Below, piece by piece: positions 47,014 to 57,393 of a stretch of DNA of 64,000 nucleotides. Below the pieces are notes generated by a model. It saw only the letters and a list, made by a program, of their open reading frames with translations. It did not search any database and had not been told where the DNA came from. The stretch spans positions 124,001 through 188,000 of the forward strand of contig JAHHIF010000008.1 of the NCBI GenBank assembly GCA_019358875.1, in the 5' to 3' direction. The position numbers and the translations under genes were made by a program. Position 1 is the stretch's first letter. Every line of letters starts with the position of its first letter. This DNA comes from Symplocastrum torsivum CPER-KK1 (GTDB lineage Bacteria; Cyanobacteriota; Cyanobacteriia; Cyanobacteriales; Coleofasciculaceae).

Positions 47014-48072
47014 ATGATTGAAGTTGAGCATCTCAGCAAAATCTACGGCTCTACCCCAGCGATTCAGGATGTTACCTTTAGCGTTGAGCCAGGGGAAATC
47101 TTGGGGTTTCTTGGGCCCAATGGGGCAGGGAAAACAACAACGATGCGGATTTTGGCTGGATATTTACCAGCAAGCAGCGGCAGCGCCCACATTGCTGGTT
47201 ACGATGTTCATGAAGATTCGATGGCGGTTCGACGCCGGATTGGCTACTTGCCGGAGACACCGCCGCTTTATCCCGAAATGACCGTTGAGGGATTTTTGCA
47301 CTTTGTCGCCCGAATCAAAGGTGTTCCCGCAGGCGATCGCACTCTCAAGGTAAAATCGGCAATGGAACGCTGCAACCTGACGGATAAGCGTAAAGTCCTC
47401 ATCCGTAAACTGTCCAAAGGTTTCCGGCAGCGCGTTGGCATTGCTCAGGCAATTGTTCACGACCCACCTGCAATCATTCTTGATGAACCGACTGTGGGGC
47501 TTGACCCTCGACAGATTATTGATGTCCGTAACTTAATTAAGAGCCTTGCCGGAGAACATACGATTATCCTCTCGACTCACATCCTGCCAGAAGTGAGTAT
47601 GACCTGTAGCCGTGTAGCAATTATCAACCGGGGTCGAATTGTCGCTACCAATAGTCCCCAAAACCTACTCGCGCAGTTAGTTGGGGGTTCAGGCTATGAG
47701 CTAGAGGTAGATGGCGACGCTGTAGAGTTACAGAAGCTTCTACAAATTTTGCCCGGAGTCTGCATGGTGGAAATCGTTCCTACTGATGATTTACCACTTG
47801 ATCGTTCCTTAATTCGTATAGTTTCAGCCCCTGGTGCTGAACCGGGACGCGATATTGCCGCTGTCACCATCGGAGCAGGTTTAGGCATACATGAACTGCG
47901 GCGCACTCGTGCCACCCTGGAAGATGTCTTCTTGGAACTGACAACCCAAGAACTACCACTTACTCAGACTGATGCAGTGCGGGAGATACAAGACACAGAA
48001 CAAGACCGGACTTCTTCCACTCCCCAATTCCCACTCCCCAATCCCGAATCCCCGACTGGAGGTGAATCTTAG
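47014..48072 (+). CDS. ABC transporter ATP-binding protein, GldA-like
   Basis: A 352-residue ATPase. Walker A GFLGPNGAGKTTTMRILAGY, signature KLSKGFRQRVGIAQAIVHDP, Walker B PAIILDEPTVGLDP and the switch His in LSTHILPEV are all present. The C-terminal 100 residues carry the extra domain of the multidrug/gliding exporter group. The next gene starts directly after its stop (adjacent codons, 48073), so the two are coupled. With the following three genes it forms an operon like gldA-gldF-gldG of Bacteroidetes, which in cyanobacteria has no proven role. Confidence 0.92.
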   Translation: MIEVEHLSKIYGSTPAIQDVTFSVEPGEILGFLGPNGAGKTTTMRILAGYLPASSGSAHIAGYDVHEDSMAVRRRIGYLPETPPLYPEMTVEGFLHFVARIKGVPAGDRTLKVKSAMERCNLTDKRKVLIRKLSKGFRQRVGIAQAIVHDPPAIILDEPTVGLDPRQIIDVRNLIKSLAGEHTIILSTHILPEVSMTCSRVAIINRGRIVATNSPQNLLAQLVGGSGYELEVDGDAVELQKLLQILPGVCMVEIVPTDDLPLDRSLIRIVSAPGAEPGRDIAAVTIGAGLGIHELRRTRATLEDVFLELTTQELPLTQTDAVREIQDTEQDRTSSTPQFPLPNPESPTGGES

Positions 48073-48873
48073 ATGGGTATGATCATTGGCAACATCTTGG
48101 CGATTTACCGCAAGGAATTGCAAGGCTATTTTGCCTCCCCCTTGGCTTATATCGTTGCAGGTGTCTTCTGGCTGCTGTCTGGCTTCTTTTTTGTAGCAAT
48201 TCTTTTGAGTCCAGAAGGGGTAATTAACCAAGTAGCGGCGCAAGACCAAATGGGTGTGCCGACACCACCCGTTGATGTCGCTTATGAATTTTTGCGCTAC
48301 TTCATGAGCGTTATGGGGTCTTTAGCGTTGTTTGTTTTACCAGTTCTCTCAATGGGGCTTTATGCGGAGGAACGCAAACGTGGGACGTTAGAACTATTGG
48401 CAACGTCGCCCCTCACCAACTGGACGGTGGCAGTGGGGAAGTTGTTGGGTGTACTGACATTTTTTACAGCAATGATTGTGCCATTACTTGCTTATGAAGC
48501 GATCGCACTTGGTGCGGCTAACCCGCCTGTACCCCCTGCGGTTCCCTTACTCGCTCACCTTGCCTTAATCTTACTCGCTGCTTCAATCCTCTCACTGGGG
48601 ATGTTTGTTTCCTCCCTCACTGACAGCACAATTTTGTCTGCCATCCTTACCTTCGGACTAGTGTTGTTTCTTTGGATTATTGATTTAGTCGCTAAAAGCA
48701 TCGGTGGTCCTGTAGGTGCCGCTTTAGGTCATTTATCCTTACTAGAGAATTACAACAACCTTGTACAAGGTGTCTTCGATACTAGCAACCTTGTGGTATT
48801 TGCAAGCTACATTATTTTGGGGTTGTTTCTCACTGCCCAGTCTATTGATGCCTTGCGTTTTCAGCGTTCTTGA
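48073..48873 (+). CDS. ABC transporter permease, GldF-like
   Basis: A 266-residue membrane permease. Six hydrophobic segments are visible, for example AYIVAGVFWLLSGFFFVAIL, GSLALFVLPVLSMGLYAEER and LALILLAASILSLGMFVSSL. The pattern RGTLELLATSPLTNW is the conserved loop of ABC-2 type permeases such as GldF. It partners with the upstream ATPase and downstream GldG-like protein. It has no signal peptide beyond its first membrane segment. Substrate unknown. Confidence 0.9.
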   Translation: MGMIIGNILAIYRKELQGYFASPLAYIVAGVFWLLSGFFFVAILLSPEGVINQVAAQDQMGVPTPPVDVAYEFLRYFMSVMGSLALFVLPVLSMGLYAEERKRGTLELLATSPLTNWTVAVGKLLGVLTFFTAMIVPLLAYEAIALGAANPPVPPAVPLLAHLALILLAASILSLGMFVSSLTDSTILSAILTFGLVLFLWIIDLVAKSIGGPVGAALGHLSLLENYNNLVQGVFDTSNLVVFASYIILGLFLTAQSIDALRFQRS

Positions 48874-48960
48874 GAAAGTTGTTAGTTGTTAGTTGCTAGA
48901 AGGTTATTGCTCTAACAATTTGCCAATCAATAGCTAATCACGCATCATCTTTCACCTAAA

Positions 48961-50781
48961 ATGAAATCTATCAAAAGTAAGACTTATTTAAGTTATCTGT
49001 TTTTGCTCGGACCCGTCCTGAGCATCATGGGCATATCAGCCAGGATTGTCTCTGGCAATTGGTCGCCAGTGGCTTTAGGGTTGCTGATTGCTGGTGCTGT
49101 AATTATTGGCTTGTGGCTGCTATTTCTAGGAAGTTTGGCACCCGGTTTTTGGGGACGCCGTTCGACACAAGCTGGGACGAATGCCTTGATCGCGACGTTA
49201 TCGGTGTTGGTAATTCTGGCATTGGTTAACTTTTTGGCAGTACGCTATCCACTGCGCGTAGACTTAACCGAAAATCAGCTATTTACGCTTTCTCCACTGT
49301 CGCAACAGGTGGTGAAAAATTTGCAGCAACCCGTGAAGGTCTGGGTATTTAACCCCAACCCCAACCCTGCTGACCGGGAATTACTGGAAAATTACAGCCG
49401 CTATGGCTCAAATTTGCAGTTTGAGTTTGTTGACCCGCAGCTAAAACCTGCGATCGCACAGAAATTTAATGTTCAGTCCGTTGGACAGGTTTATTTGGAA
49501 TATGGCGCTGAACGGCAGCCCTTGCAAACAGTGAGCGATGCTGAACGCCTTTCAGAAATTAAGCTAACGAATGGTATTGAACGAATCACCAACGCTCGTG
49601 CCGACCAGGTTTACTTCCTTCAAGGTCATGGAGAACGCCCTCTAGAACAGGTGGAAGGTGGACTTTCTCAAGCAATGAAGGCTCTAGAAGAGGAAAACTT
49701 TACTGTACAACCGCTCAACTTAGCTGAGCGCACAGAAGTTCCTGCTGATGCCTCACTGATTGTCATTGCTGGCCCCAAACGAAAGCTATTTGCACAAGAA
49801 GTGCAAGCATTGAAAAATTATCTTTCAAGTGGCGGCAGCTTGCTGGTGATGCTAGACCCAGATGCCGATCCAGGACTGAATAGCATACTGAATGACTGGG
49901 GCGTAACGCTAGATGGTGCGATCGCAATTGATGCTTCTGGTCAGGGGCGTGCTGTTGGTCTTGGTCCCGCAACGCCTATCGTGACCAACTATGGAAATCA
50001 TCCAATTACACAAGCCTTTAATAACGGATTTTCCGTGTATCCACTGGCACAACCTATAGTAACTAAGCCAGTACAGGGTATTGAAGAAACGCCTCTAGTA
50101 CAGACGAGTGACCAGAGTTGGGCAGAGAGTGACCCCGCCAAGCAACCCTTACAATTTGATGAAGGAAGCGATCGCCCTGGTCCGTTAACGCTTGGTGTGG
50201 CATTAAGCCGTAAAGCTCAACCTCCATCGACACCCACACCACAACCTCAACCTTCAGCGAGTCCTGGAGTGTCACCTACGGCTTCTCCCAGCCAATCCCC
50301 GACACCCAACACTCAAGCGTCACCAAGCCCTAGCCCATCACCTACGGCTTCTCCTAACCAATCTCCGACACCCAACGCTCAAGCGTCACCCAGTCCTAGC
50401 CCATCACCCACCGCTTCTCCAGAAGCGTCACCAGAAGCCTCAGCGTCTCCTAGCGGGCAACCGGACGCCTCACCTTTTTTAGGGAATCAGCAAAAGGCAG
50501 ATAACAAGCCCTCAGAGTCGCGGCTTGTTGTTTATGGAAACTCAAATTTCGCGACAGATGGTTGGTTTGAGCAACAGCTAAATAGTGATGTCTTTCTCAA
50601 CTCCATTAGTTGGTTAAGTAAGCGGGATGAGCAAGCTTTGTCCATCCGTCCCAAAGAGCCAAAAAACCGTCGTATAAACTTATCCGAAGTCCAAAGTGGA
50701 GCCTTGGGTTGGACAGCACTCTTGCTCATGCCTTTATTCGGGTTAACAACAGCAGCTTTAATGTGGTGGCGACGCCGTTAG
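48961..50781 (+). CDS. GldG-family ABC-associated membrane protein with Ser/Pro-rich insertion
   Basis: A 606-residue product. Two N-terminal membrane segments (LFLLGPVLSIMGISARIV and VALGLLIAGAVIIGLWLLFL), a third near 80-95, then a large extracytoplasmic region beginning DLTENQLFTLSPLSQQVV, a GldG/DUF4350 signature. Conserved patterns FLQGHGERPLEQVEGGLSQA and GGSLLVMLDPDADPGLN are GldG-like. A last membrane segment precedes the basic RRR end. Between about 420 and 505 it carries a tandem-repeat linker of Pro, Ser, Thr and Gln, unusual for the family. It follows the permease by 87 bp. Confidence 0.85.
   Translation: MKSIKSKTYLSYLFLLGPVLSIMGISARIVSGNWSPVALGLLIAGAVIIGLWLLFLGSLAPGFWGRRSTQAGTNALIATLSVLVILALVNFLAVRYPLRVDLTENQLFTLSPLSQQVVKNLQQPVKVWVFNPNPNPADRELLENYSRYGSNLQFEFVDPQLKPAIAQKFNVQSVGQVYLEYGAERQPLQTVSDAERLSEIKLTNGIERITNARADQVYFLQGHGERPLEQVEGGLSQAMKALEEENFTVQPLNLAERTEVPADASLIVIAGPKRKLFAQEVQALKNYLSSGGSLLVMLDPDADPGLNSILNDWGVTLDGAIAIDASGQGRAVGLGPATPIVTNYGNHPITQAFNNGFSVYPLAQPIVTKPVQGIEETPLVQTSDQSWAESDPAKQPLQFDEGSDRPGPLTLGVALSRKAQPPSTPTPQPQPSASPGVSPTASPSQSPTPNTQASPSPSPSPTASPNQSPTPNAQASPSPSPSPTASPEASPEASASPSGQPDASPFLGNQQKADNKPSESRLVVYGNSNFATDGWFEQQLNSDVFLNSISWLSKRDEQALSIRPKEPKNRRINLSEVQSGALGWTALLLMPLFGLTTAALMWWRRR
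50260..50440 (+). repeat. 66-bp tandem repeat inside the GldG-like gene
   Basis: Two full copies of a 66-bp unit encode TASPSQSPTPNTQASPSPSP and then TASPNQSPTPNAQASPSPSP, each followed by Ser-Pro, with a partial third copy. The linker is low in complexity and likely disordered. Length variation between strains is expected. Confidence 0.8.
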
Positions 50782-50791
50782 AGAGTGAACT

Positions 50792-51712
50792 ATGAAGCTA
50801 CAACGGACAACTTTAGTTTTGGTCGTCTCAGCCCTGTTATTAGGCGGTTTTGTATATTTCTATGAAATTCAAGGTGCCCCAAAGCGGGAAGCGATTAAGA
50901 CAACAAAGCAGCCGATCTTTGGGTTTAAAAATGACCAAATTCAAAGTTTGACAATTGATGGTAATCAGGAAACTTTGGAATTTGAGCGAGTCAGTGAACC
51001 AGTACCCGGTTGGCAGATGAAAAAACCCAAAGAAGCAGCCGCGAGTGATGCTGCTGTTTCCTTTTTGGTGAACTTGCTCGTAGAGGGAAAAAGCGATCGC
51101 TCTTTTCCCGTATCGGCTAACCAGCTTCAGGAGTATGGCTTAGATAAGCCCCAAGCAACTGTAGAAGTAAAGCTCAAAGACCAAAAAACTCATAAGCTCA
51201 TTTTGGGTAAGCCTGATTTTAATCGCAGTTTCTTATATGCTCAGGTAGACCCACCCTCTGGGGCATCTCAACCCTTGCAAGTGCTTTTAGTACCAGTGGA
51301 CTTTGAGTATGCTGTCAATCGTCCACTATCAGAATGGGAGAGCAAACCAGAAACCCCTGAACCCTCGCCATCCCCTTCTGCAAGTCCTCAACCCTCAGCG
51401 ACCTCTGAAAGCCCTACACCAACTCCATCGGCTTCTGTGAGTCCTAGCCCTACGCCATCTCCATCGGCTTCTGTGAGTCCTAGCCCTAAGCCAACCCCAT
51501 CGGCTTCTGCAAGTCCTAGTACTAAGCCAACCCCATCGGCTTCTGCAAGTCCTAGTCCTAATCCATCACCATCGGCTTCTGCAAGTCCTAGTCCTAATCC
51601 ATCACCATCGGCTTCTGTGAGTCCCAGTCCTAAGCCATCCCCATCCACTTCTACGAGTCCTAGCCCTAGTCCTAATCCATCACCATCTGCTTCTGGGGAT
51701 TCCAATCGATGA
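50792..51712 (+). CDS. DUF4340 membrane-anchored protein with long Ser/Pro tail
   Basis: A 306-residue product, last gene of the GldA/F/G-like operon, starting 10 bp after the GldG-like gene. It begins with a membrane segment (TTLVLVVSALLLGGFVYFYE). The DUF4340 core follows, with QIQSLTIDGNQETLEFERV and LQEYGLDKPQATVEVKLKD, to about residue 190. The last 115 residues are a 12-residue tandem repeat of SASxSPSPxPxP type. DUF4340 proteins commonly accompany GldG-like proteins, and their role is not known. The tail is probably extracytoplasmic. Confidence 0.85.
   Translation: MKLQRTTLVLVVSALLLGGFVYFYEIQGAPKREAIKTTKQPIFGFKNDQIQSLTIDGNQETLEFERVSEPVPGWQMKKPKEAAASDAAVSFLVNLLVEGKSDRSFPVSANQLQEYGLDKPQATVEVKLKDQKTHKLILGKPDFNRSFLYAQVDPPSGASQPLQVLLVPVDFEYAVNRPLSEWESKPETPEPSPSPSASPQPSATSESPTPTPSASVSPSPTPSPSASVSPSPKPTPSASASPSTKPTPSASASPSPNPSPSASASPSPNPSPSASVSPSPKPSPSTSTSPSPSPNPSPSASGDSNR
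51410..51700 (+). repeat. 36-bp tandem repeat in the DUF4340 gene
   Basis: About seven copies of a 36-bp unit with core TCGGCTTCTGTGAGTCCTAG and close variants encode SASVSPSP-type dodecapeptides. Third-position changes between copies are few, so the array is fairly young. It ends 12 bp before the stop. Confidence 0.85.
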
Positions 51713-51755
51713 AAAGATGTTGCCAGGACTAATGAAGTTGAGACGATTGCTTAAC

Positions 51756-51992
51756 CTATCTAGCACAAAAGACTGGTGCAGCAACGTTGTACATCTTGGC
51801 AATCAGTTGGTGAATCTCAAGTTGAGCCTCTAACTCGCGAATTTCTGCTTCAAGCCAAAGGATGTTATTCCCCAAGATTTGGCTATCCACTTTACAGAGG
51901 TGAGGATTTCTTAACGCTTTTTTATAGGTTCTCAGTTTGGTAGAAAGCCGCGAAATCTGCTGGCTTAATTCTTGTTCTTCAGTTTTTGCCAT
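51756..51992 (-). CDS. Small coiled-coil protein, unknown function
   Basis: A 78-residue product from the ATG at 51992. The sequence is helical with heptad features: EQELSQQISRLSTKLRTYKK and LGNNILWLEAEIRELEAQLE. It has one conserved-looking cysteine in NPHLCKVD and a hydrophobic end, VAAPVFCAR. I do not recognise it. It converges on the DUF4340 gene. Coding is supported by the heptads and the lack of a competing frame, but it remains tentative. Confidence 0.5.
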   Translation of the reverse strand: MAKTEEQELSQQISRLSTKLRTYKKALRNPHLCKVDSQILGNNILWLEAEIRELEAQLEIHQLIAKMYNVAAPVFCAR

Positions 51993-51998
51993 CTTCAA

Positions 51999-52482
51999 TT
52001 CTAGGTAGCGAGTTGGTCTGTTGTATTACCGCATTCTTTTTTCAGTCTCAAAGCCTCAGGAGTGCGATCGCGTTTGCCGAATGTCCAACTTCTGTATAAG
52101 TTAGTTTACAAGAACCAAACCTCAGCTAAGATGTTGTTTAGCCGGATGAGATGAGTAGAACATCTACCTCCAAAAGTCGATCTATGGAGTAGCTTGTTGT
52201 TTTTTATAAGGTTAAGGGTTAGCTCAAGAAAAACTTATTTAACTACAGCAAAATTAGCGAGAGTAAGTACGTATAAAAGCTGTCATTTCTCGCAATATTT
52301 AGCAAGTCTGGGAGTTATAAAACAACTTGGGACTAAATTCTCGGAAGCTTTACAGCAACTTTATGACTTCTTCAAGCATTTGTTTCTATGTTTGAAACTA
52401 AGGGGAGTTACCTTGTTTACTCAAGTGTGAAACTGCCCAACTTAAACTGAATTCTTATTAATTGAGGAGTGGTTAAATTATT
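51999..52482. other. 484-bp intergenic region
   Basis: The region holds an inverted repeat, AGATGTT (52129-52135) and AACATCT (52159-52165), and a HIP1 site near 52063. It also includes the promoter side of the SRPBCC gene, with TTGAGGAG 12 bases before its ATG. An open frame at 52194-52430 has no protein-like features. Confidence 0.45.
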
Positions 52483-53031
52483 ATGACTACACTTTCTTTC
52501 TCAAACTCGGATAATCCAACCCCAGACCAAGCGTCGAATCAGCAAAAGGCACTTTTACAAGGGGAGATTTTGGTAGAAACGCGATCGCATTCAGCTTGGG
52601 GTGGTGCTGTTACTGCAAAAATGTACTTACCCATAGCGCGATCGCACGTTTGGCAGCAACTAACCGATTACCCGCGCTGGGTACAATACTTCCCCGATAT
52701 CACTAAGAGCGAAGTTGTGCGCCGAGGCGAGGTAAAACGTCTATATCAAGTTGCCAAAAAAGCCTTTCTGTTTCTCAGCGTTCAAGTCGAAATTTGCCTG
52801 AACGTGTTTGAGGTGCTTGGACAGCACATTCAGTTCCGGCTAGAAAAAGGAACCTTTACCGATTTTACTGCCGACCTGAAACTAGAAGACTGCGGTAATG
52901 GTACTGTGCTCACCTACTCCGTGCAAGCAACGCCTAATATTCCAGTCCCAGGAGTTTTCATTCAACAGGCGATGCACATGGAATTGCCAGAAAATATGCG
53001 TAAAATGCGGCAAGTTCTGTGTGCGGTTTGA
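52483..53031 (+). CDS. SRPBCC (START/polyketide-cyclase-like) family protein
   Basis: A 182-residue product. After a polar leader of about 35 residues, VTAKMYLPIARSHVWQQLTD opens the SRPBCC helix-grip fold, followed by YPRWVQYFPDITKSEVVRRG. Mid-strands contain QHIQFRLEKGTFTDFTADLK. The end has the long C-terminal helix PENMRKMRQVL. SRPBCC proteins bind hydrophobic ligands in a deep cavity; ligand unknown. The gene precedes psbA by 222 bp on the same strand, but psbA has its own promoter region, so co-transcription is not assumed. Confidence 0.8.
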   Translation: MTTLSFSNSDNPTPDQASNQQKALLQGEILVETRSHSAWGGAVTAKMYLPIARSHVWQQLTDYPRWVQYFPDITKSEVVRRGEVKRLYQVAKKAFLFLSVQVEICLNVFEVLGQHIQFRLEKGTFTDFTADLKLEDCGNGTVLTYSVQATPNIPVPGVFIQQAMHMELPENMRKMRQVLCAV

Positions 53032-53110
53032 AGAATAGGCAGTTTTGGTTTCGACATCAATTCTTTATTCCTTGTGAGGTCGAACATTTTATCGGTTGTT
53101 CCTGATGTAC

Positions 53111-53125
53111 ATAAGGAAACCTTAT
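53111..53125 (+). promoter_or_regulatory. Palindrome ATAAGG-AAA-CCTTAT upstream of psbA
   Basis: A perfect 6-bp inverted repeat with a 3-nt spacer, 129 bp upstream of the psbA ATG. It could be an operator, or a weak end of the preceding transcript. The AT-rich DNA after it is where a psbA promoter is expected. Confidence 0.4.
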
Positions 53126-53169
53126 GAGATATATAGGAATAACTGACGGCACTCGGCTTGTTTTTGTAA

Positions 53170-54336
<1,167 letters not shown>

Positions 54337-54690
54337 TTCTTAAGAATCTCGCTCAATAAGAAGCGCCTCCTCAGGGGGCGCTTTTTGATCTGGTAGCCGT
54401 CTTGGTTATACTTACCTATCAAGTGTGATTAATCACTGTTCGTTGCGATATCTGGCTATAAGACAGCTATTCTCACCCTAATACTTGGTCATCACAAATT
54501 GTGGCCAAGTTAAGGGCGAAAACGGTTAAATTTGAAAGTAGTTGACACTTCGATGCTTGAAGGCGATCGCTCTTTCGCAAGTTTTCTGTAGAGACACTTG
54601 TATTGAGCCGCGCTAGGGTATATAGATATTTAGAAAATTCAAGCCGCGACGCCAGTTAATTCATTAACCTCCTTCTGGAGAACGTAAACT
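54337..54690. other. 354-bp intergenic region between psbA and the stomatin-like gene
   Basis: Apart from the psbA terminator and one HIP1-like site near 54563, I see nothing distinctive. A GGAG lies about 11 bases before the next ATG, as a normal ribosome binding site. Confidence 0.5.
54361..54387 (+). terminator. Rho-independent terminator of psbA
   Basis: AAGCGCC (54361-54367) and GGCGCTT (54377-54383) form the stem; a T-run follows at once. It is located 24 bp after the stop. Confidence 0.9.
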
Positions 54691-55551
54691 ATGGATTCGA
54701 TCCTTTCCATCCTTGCCCCAATGATTTTAGTAGTCATTGGCTATAGCGTCGGTTCAACAAAAGTTATCAACGAAGGAAACGAAGCTCTTGTAGAACGAGT
54801 GGGTCAATACCACAGAAAGCTCAGGCCCGGTCTGAACTTCATCATTCCTTTCGTTGACAAAGTTGCGGTGGAGGAAACAGTTCGTGAGCAAGTTTTGGAC
54901 ACTCCACCTCAACAGGCGATTACCAAAGACAGTATTCCTGTAGAAGTAGATGCTGTTGTATTTTGGAAAATTAAAGAACTAGAAAAAGCCTTCTACGCCG
55001 TTGAAGATCTAGAGAGGGCGATTGAAGATTTGGTTAAAACGACAATGCGCTCAATGATTGGTCAACTGGAACTCGATCAGACTTATTCTTCCAGGGCCGA
55101 TATCAACCGACATCTGTTACAGGAACTGAATGAAGCAACCGCTAACTGGGGTGTAGAAGTGCTTCGCGTTGAGGTGCAAGAGATTGCACCGCCACAGGAA
55201 GTTTTGGAATCCTTGGCGAAGGCACGGGCGGCTGAGAGTGCAAAACAAGCCTCGATTTCTGAGGCAGAAGGTGCAAAACAAGCCTCTATTGCTGAGGCGG
55301 AAGGTACGGTGAGGTCGATTGAAATCATCTCAAAGGCTTTACAGGATCAGCCTAATAGTCGGCAAGTTCTACAGTTTCTCGTTACTCAACGCTATGTAGA
55401 GGCAAACCAGAAATTAGGTGAAAGTGCCAACTCCAAAGTTGTCTTCATGGACCCGAAGGCTTTGACAGAAGCGATGACGAATTTGATGGATATTCCTGAA
55501 GCTGCCGATGGTGGTAGTGTAAGCCACTCGGCTTCGGCTCGTGATCACTAA
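54691..55551 (+). CDS. SPFH/stomatin (band 7) family membrane protein
   Basis: A 286-residue product with one N-terminal membrane segment (about 5-22, SILAPMILVVIGYSVGS). The band 7 domain follows, with EALVERVGQYHRKLRPGLNF and QQAITKDSIPVEVDAVVFWK, then a long helix with tandem AESAKQASISEAEGAKQASI. The C-terminal oligomerisation helix ends in a Ser-rich tail. Stomatins form ring-shaped membrane assemblies and partner with membrane proteases; a NfeD-type partner is not adjacent here. It converges on folP. Confidence 0.9.
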   Translation: MDSILSILAPMILVVIGYSVGSTKVINEGNEALVERVGQYHRKLRPGLNFIIPFVDKVAVEETVREQVLDTPPQQAITKDSIPVEVDAVVFWKIKELEKAFYAVEDLERAIEDLVKTTMRSMIGQLELDQTYSSRADINRHLLQELNEATANWGVEVLRVEVQEIAPPQEVLESLAKARAAESAKQASISEAEGAKQASIAEAEGTVRSIEIISKALQDQPNSRQVLQFLVTQRYVEANQKLGESANSKVVFMDPKALTEAMTNLMDIPEAADGGSVSHSASARDH

Positions 55552-55616
55552 CAGTTGGTTTTGGTTGACCGTTAACAACCCAACCAGTAAATTTCATCCC
55601 TGAACGTACATTTGCA

Positions 55617-56477
55617 TTAATTTCCCGATCGCCAGATCGCATCAGCAACGCGGCAGACATCGCGTAGTTCGAGAACATCGTGAACTCGGAGGATGTCTGC
55701 TGAACCCGCGATCGCACTACAGCAAGCGGCTGCTGTTCCCCAAACTCTGCTTTTGGGGTCAGGTTGATCGAGAATCCGACCAATGAAACTTTTGCGAGAT
55801 ACTCCCACTAAAATCGGTAGACCCAAGTAACGAAATTTTGGGAGTTGCCGCAATAGTTCTAAATTTTGCTCCAGTGTTTTGGCAAAACCGATGCCCGGAT
55901 CAATGATCAAATGCGATCGCTCAATTCCCGCCGCTACCGCTGCTGAAATTTGCTGTTTTAGAAACTCGTAGATTTCTCCAACTAAGTCTTCATAGTCCGT
56001 CAGTTTTTGCATGGTTTGAGGTGTTCCCCGAATATGCATCAACACCATCGGGACACGCAACTCGGCAATGACGGGTAACATCTCCGGGTCAAACGTACCA
56101 CCGGAAATATCGTTTACCATATCTGCACCTGCTTTAACCGCCTGCTGGGCTACAGAGGCTCGTGTTGTATCAACAGAAATTGGGACATCTAACACCGAGC
56201 GCAGGGCAGATACTACTGGCAGGACTCGATTCAGTTCTTCTTCAAGAGAAATCTGTGCTGCCCCTGGTCGAGTTGATTGACCACCAACGTCGATAATATC
56301 TGCCCCATGGTCTACTAAGCGTTGCGCTTGTTCCAAAGCTGCTGTTGGGGCATAGAATTCACCACCATCACTAAAACTATCCGGTGTCACATTTAAGACA
56401 CCCATGAGATAGGTTCGCTCTCCCCAGTTGAAAGAACGCTCTCGAATTGTGGTTTGTTCTACCTGATAGTCTGTCAT
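55617..56477 (-). CDS. folP: Dihydropteroate synthase
   Basis: A 286-residue TIM-barrel enzyme of folate biosynthesis that joins para-aminobenzoate to pterin pyrophosphate. Signatures are MGVLNVTPDSFSDGGEF, ADIIDVGGQSTRPGA, DMVNDISGGTFDPEML and the phosphate-binding LIDPGIGFAKTLEQN. KSFIG with a later R-V-H-D set ends the active site. Length is normal. It follows tpiA on the same strand, with about 190 bp of palindromic repeats between them, so the two are probably transcribed separately. Confidence 0.96.
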   Translation of the reverse strand: MTDYQVEQTTIRERSFNWGERTYLMGVLNVTPDSFSDGGEFYAPTAALEQAQRLVDHGADIIDVGGQSTRPGAAQISLEEELNRVLPVVSALRSVLDVPISVDTTRASVAQQAVKAGADMVNDISGGTFDPEMLPVIAELRVPMVLMHIRGTPQTMQKLTDYEDLVGEIYEFLKQQISAAVAAGIERSHLIIDPGIGFAKTLEQNLELLRQLPKFRYLGLPILVGVSRKSFIGRILDQPDPKSRVWGTAAACCSAIAGSADILRVHDVLELRDVCRVADAIWRSGN

Positions 56478-56531
56478 TTGTTGTAGCGGTTCTCACTCTT
56501 TGTGCGGTACCCAAGAGACCTAACCCCCTAG

Positions 56532-56594
56532 CCCCCTTCCCTACTAGGGAAGGGGGAACCGGAGTTTTGCTCCCCTCTCCGTATCGGGGAGGGG
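56532..56594. repeat. Two adjacent palindromes between folP and tpiA
   Basis: CCCCCTTCCCTA (56532-56543) and TAGGGAAGGGGG (56545-56556) form a perfect 12-bp stem. A second palindrome, CCCCTC...GAGGGG, lies at about 56572-56594. These are dispersed repeats common in cyanobacterial genomes. Confidence 0.75.
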
Positions 56595-56667
56595 TCGGGC
56601 TGTATCTCACTCGGATGAGAAACGCTATATCTGTTATTTGTAACAACCAACAACCAACAACCAACAA

Positions 56668-57393
56668 CTATTGATAATTGACAATCCGCGCAAAGCTAGC
56701 AGGTTCTAGGCTTGCTCCTCCCACCAATGCGCCATCAATTTCTGGTTGAGCCATAATTTCATCGATATTGTTGGGTTTGACAGAGCCGCCATATTGAATC
56801 GGAACATCAGGCACCTTGAGCTGACTCCGAATTAGACCAATCACTCGATTGGCTTCTGTTGCCTCGCAAGTATCACCCGTGCCAATTGCCCAAATTGGTT
56901 CGTAGGCGATAACGAGATTCTGCTGATCAACCTCCACAAGGTCTTTTTTTAGCTGAGTCGTAATCAGCAATTCTGTATCGCCAGCATCCCGTTGTTGCTT
57001 GGTTTCACCGACACAGAGAATTGGAGTTAAACCGTGACGTTGAGCAGCAAGCAGACGCTGGTTAACTGTTTCATCAGTTTCACCAAAGTATTGACGCCGT
57101 TCACTGTGACCAACAATGACGTAGCGAACCCCGACCTCAGTTAGCATAGAACCGGAAATTTCTCCAGTGTATGCTCCTTCGTCTTCCCAATGAACATTTT
57201 GGGCACCCAACTGTACACGGCTATTATGTAGACTTTTAGACAGAATGCCCAAGGCTGTAAAAGGAGCACATAGCAAAACCTCCCGTTCTTCAGGGGTGTT
57301 TTCCAGCTCAGGCATAAATTTTTGTAAAAACTCAGAGGCTTCCCTTTGAGTTTTGAACATTTTCCAGTTACCGGCAATGACTATTTTCCGCAC
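56668..57393 (-). CDS. tpiA: Triosephosphate isomerase
   Basis: A 241-residue enzyme that interconverts dihydroxyacetone phosphate and glyceraldehyde 3-phosphate in glycolysis and the Calvin cycle. Catalytic residues are visible: Lys in GNWKM, His in [14 protein letters not shown] and Glu in [11 protein letters not shown]. The phosphate loops [11 protein letters not shown] and GALVGGASL are complete. Length is normal. It is divergent from the WD40 gene across about 300 bp. Confidence 0.98.
   Translation of the reverse strand: MRKIVIAGNWKMFKTQREASEFLQKFMPELENTPEEREVLLCAPFTALGILSKSLHNSRVQLGAQNVHWEDEGAYTGEISGSMLTEVGVRYVIVGHSERRQYFGETDETVNQRLLAAQRHGLTPILCVGETKQQRDAGDTELLITTQLKKDLVEVDQQNLVIAYEPIWAIGTGDTCEATEANRVIGLIRSQLKVPDVPIQYGGSVKPNNIDEIMAQPEIDGALVGGASLEPASFARIVNYQ

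Noticed and set aside
51388-51705. Leftward 105-codon frame rich in Gly, Leu and Asp
   Set aside because: Antisense of the Ser/Pro tandem repeat in the DUF4340 gene.
52194-52430. 78-codon rightward frame before the SRPBCC gene
   Set aside because: Composition is unlike a protein (runs of Lys/Ser/Phe) and it has no ribosome binding site.
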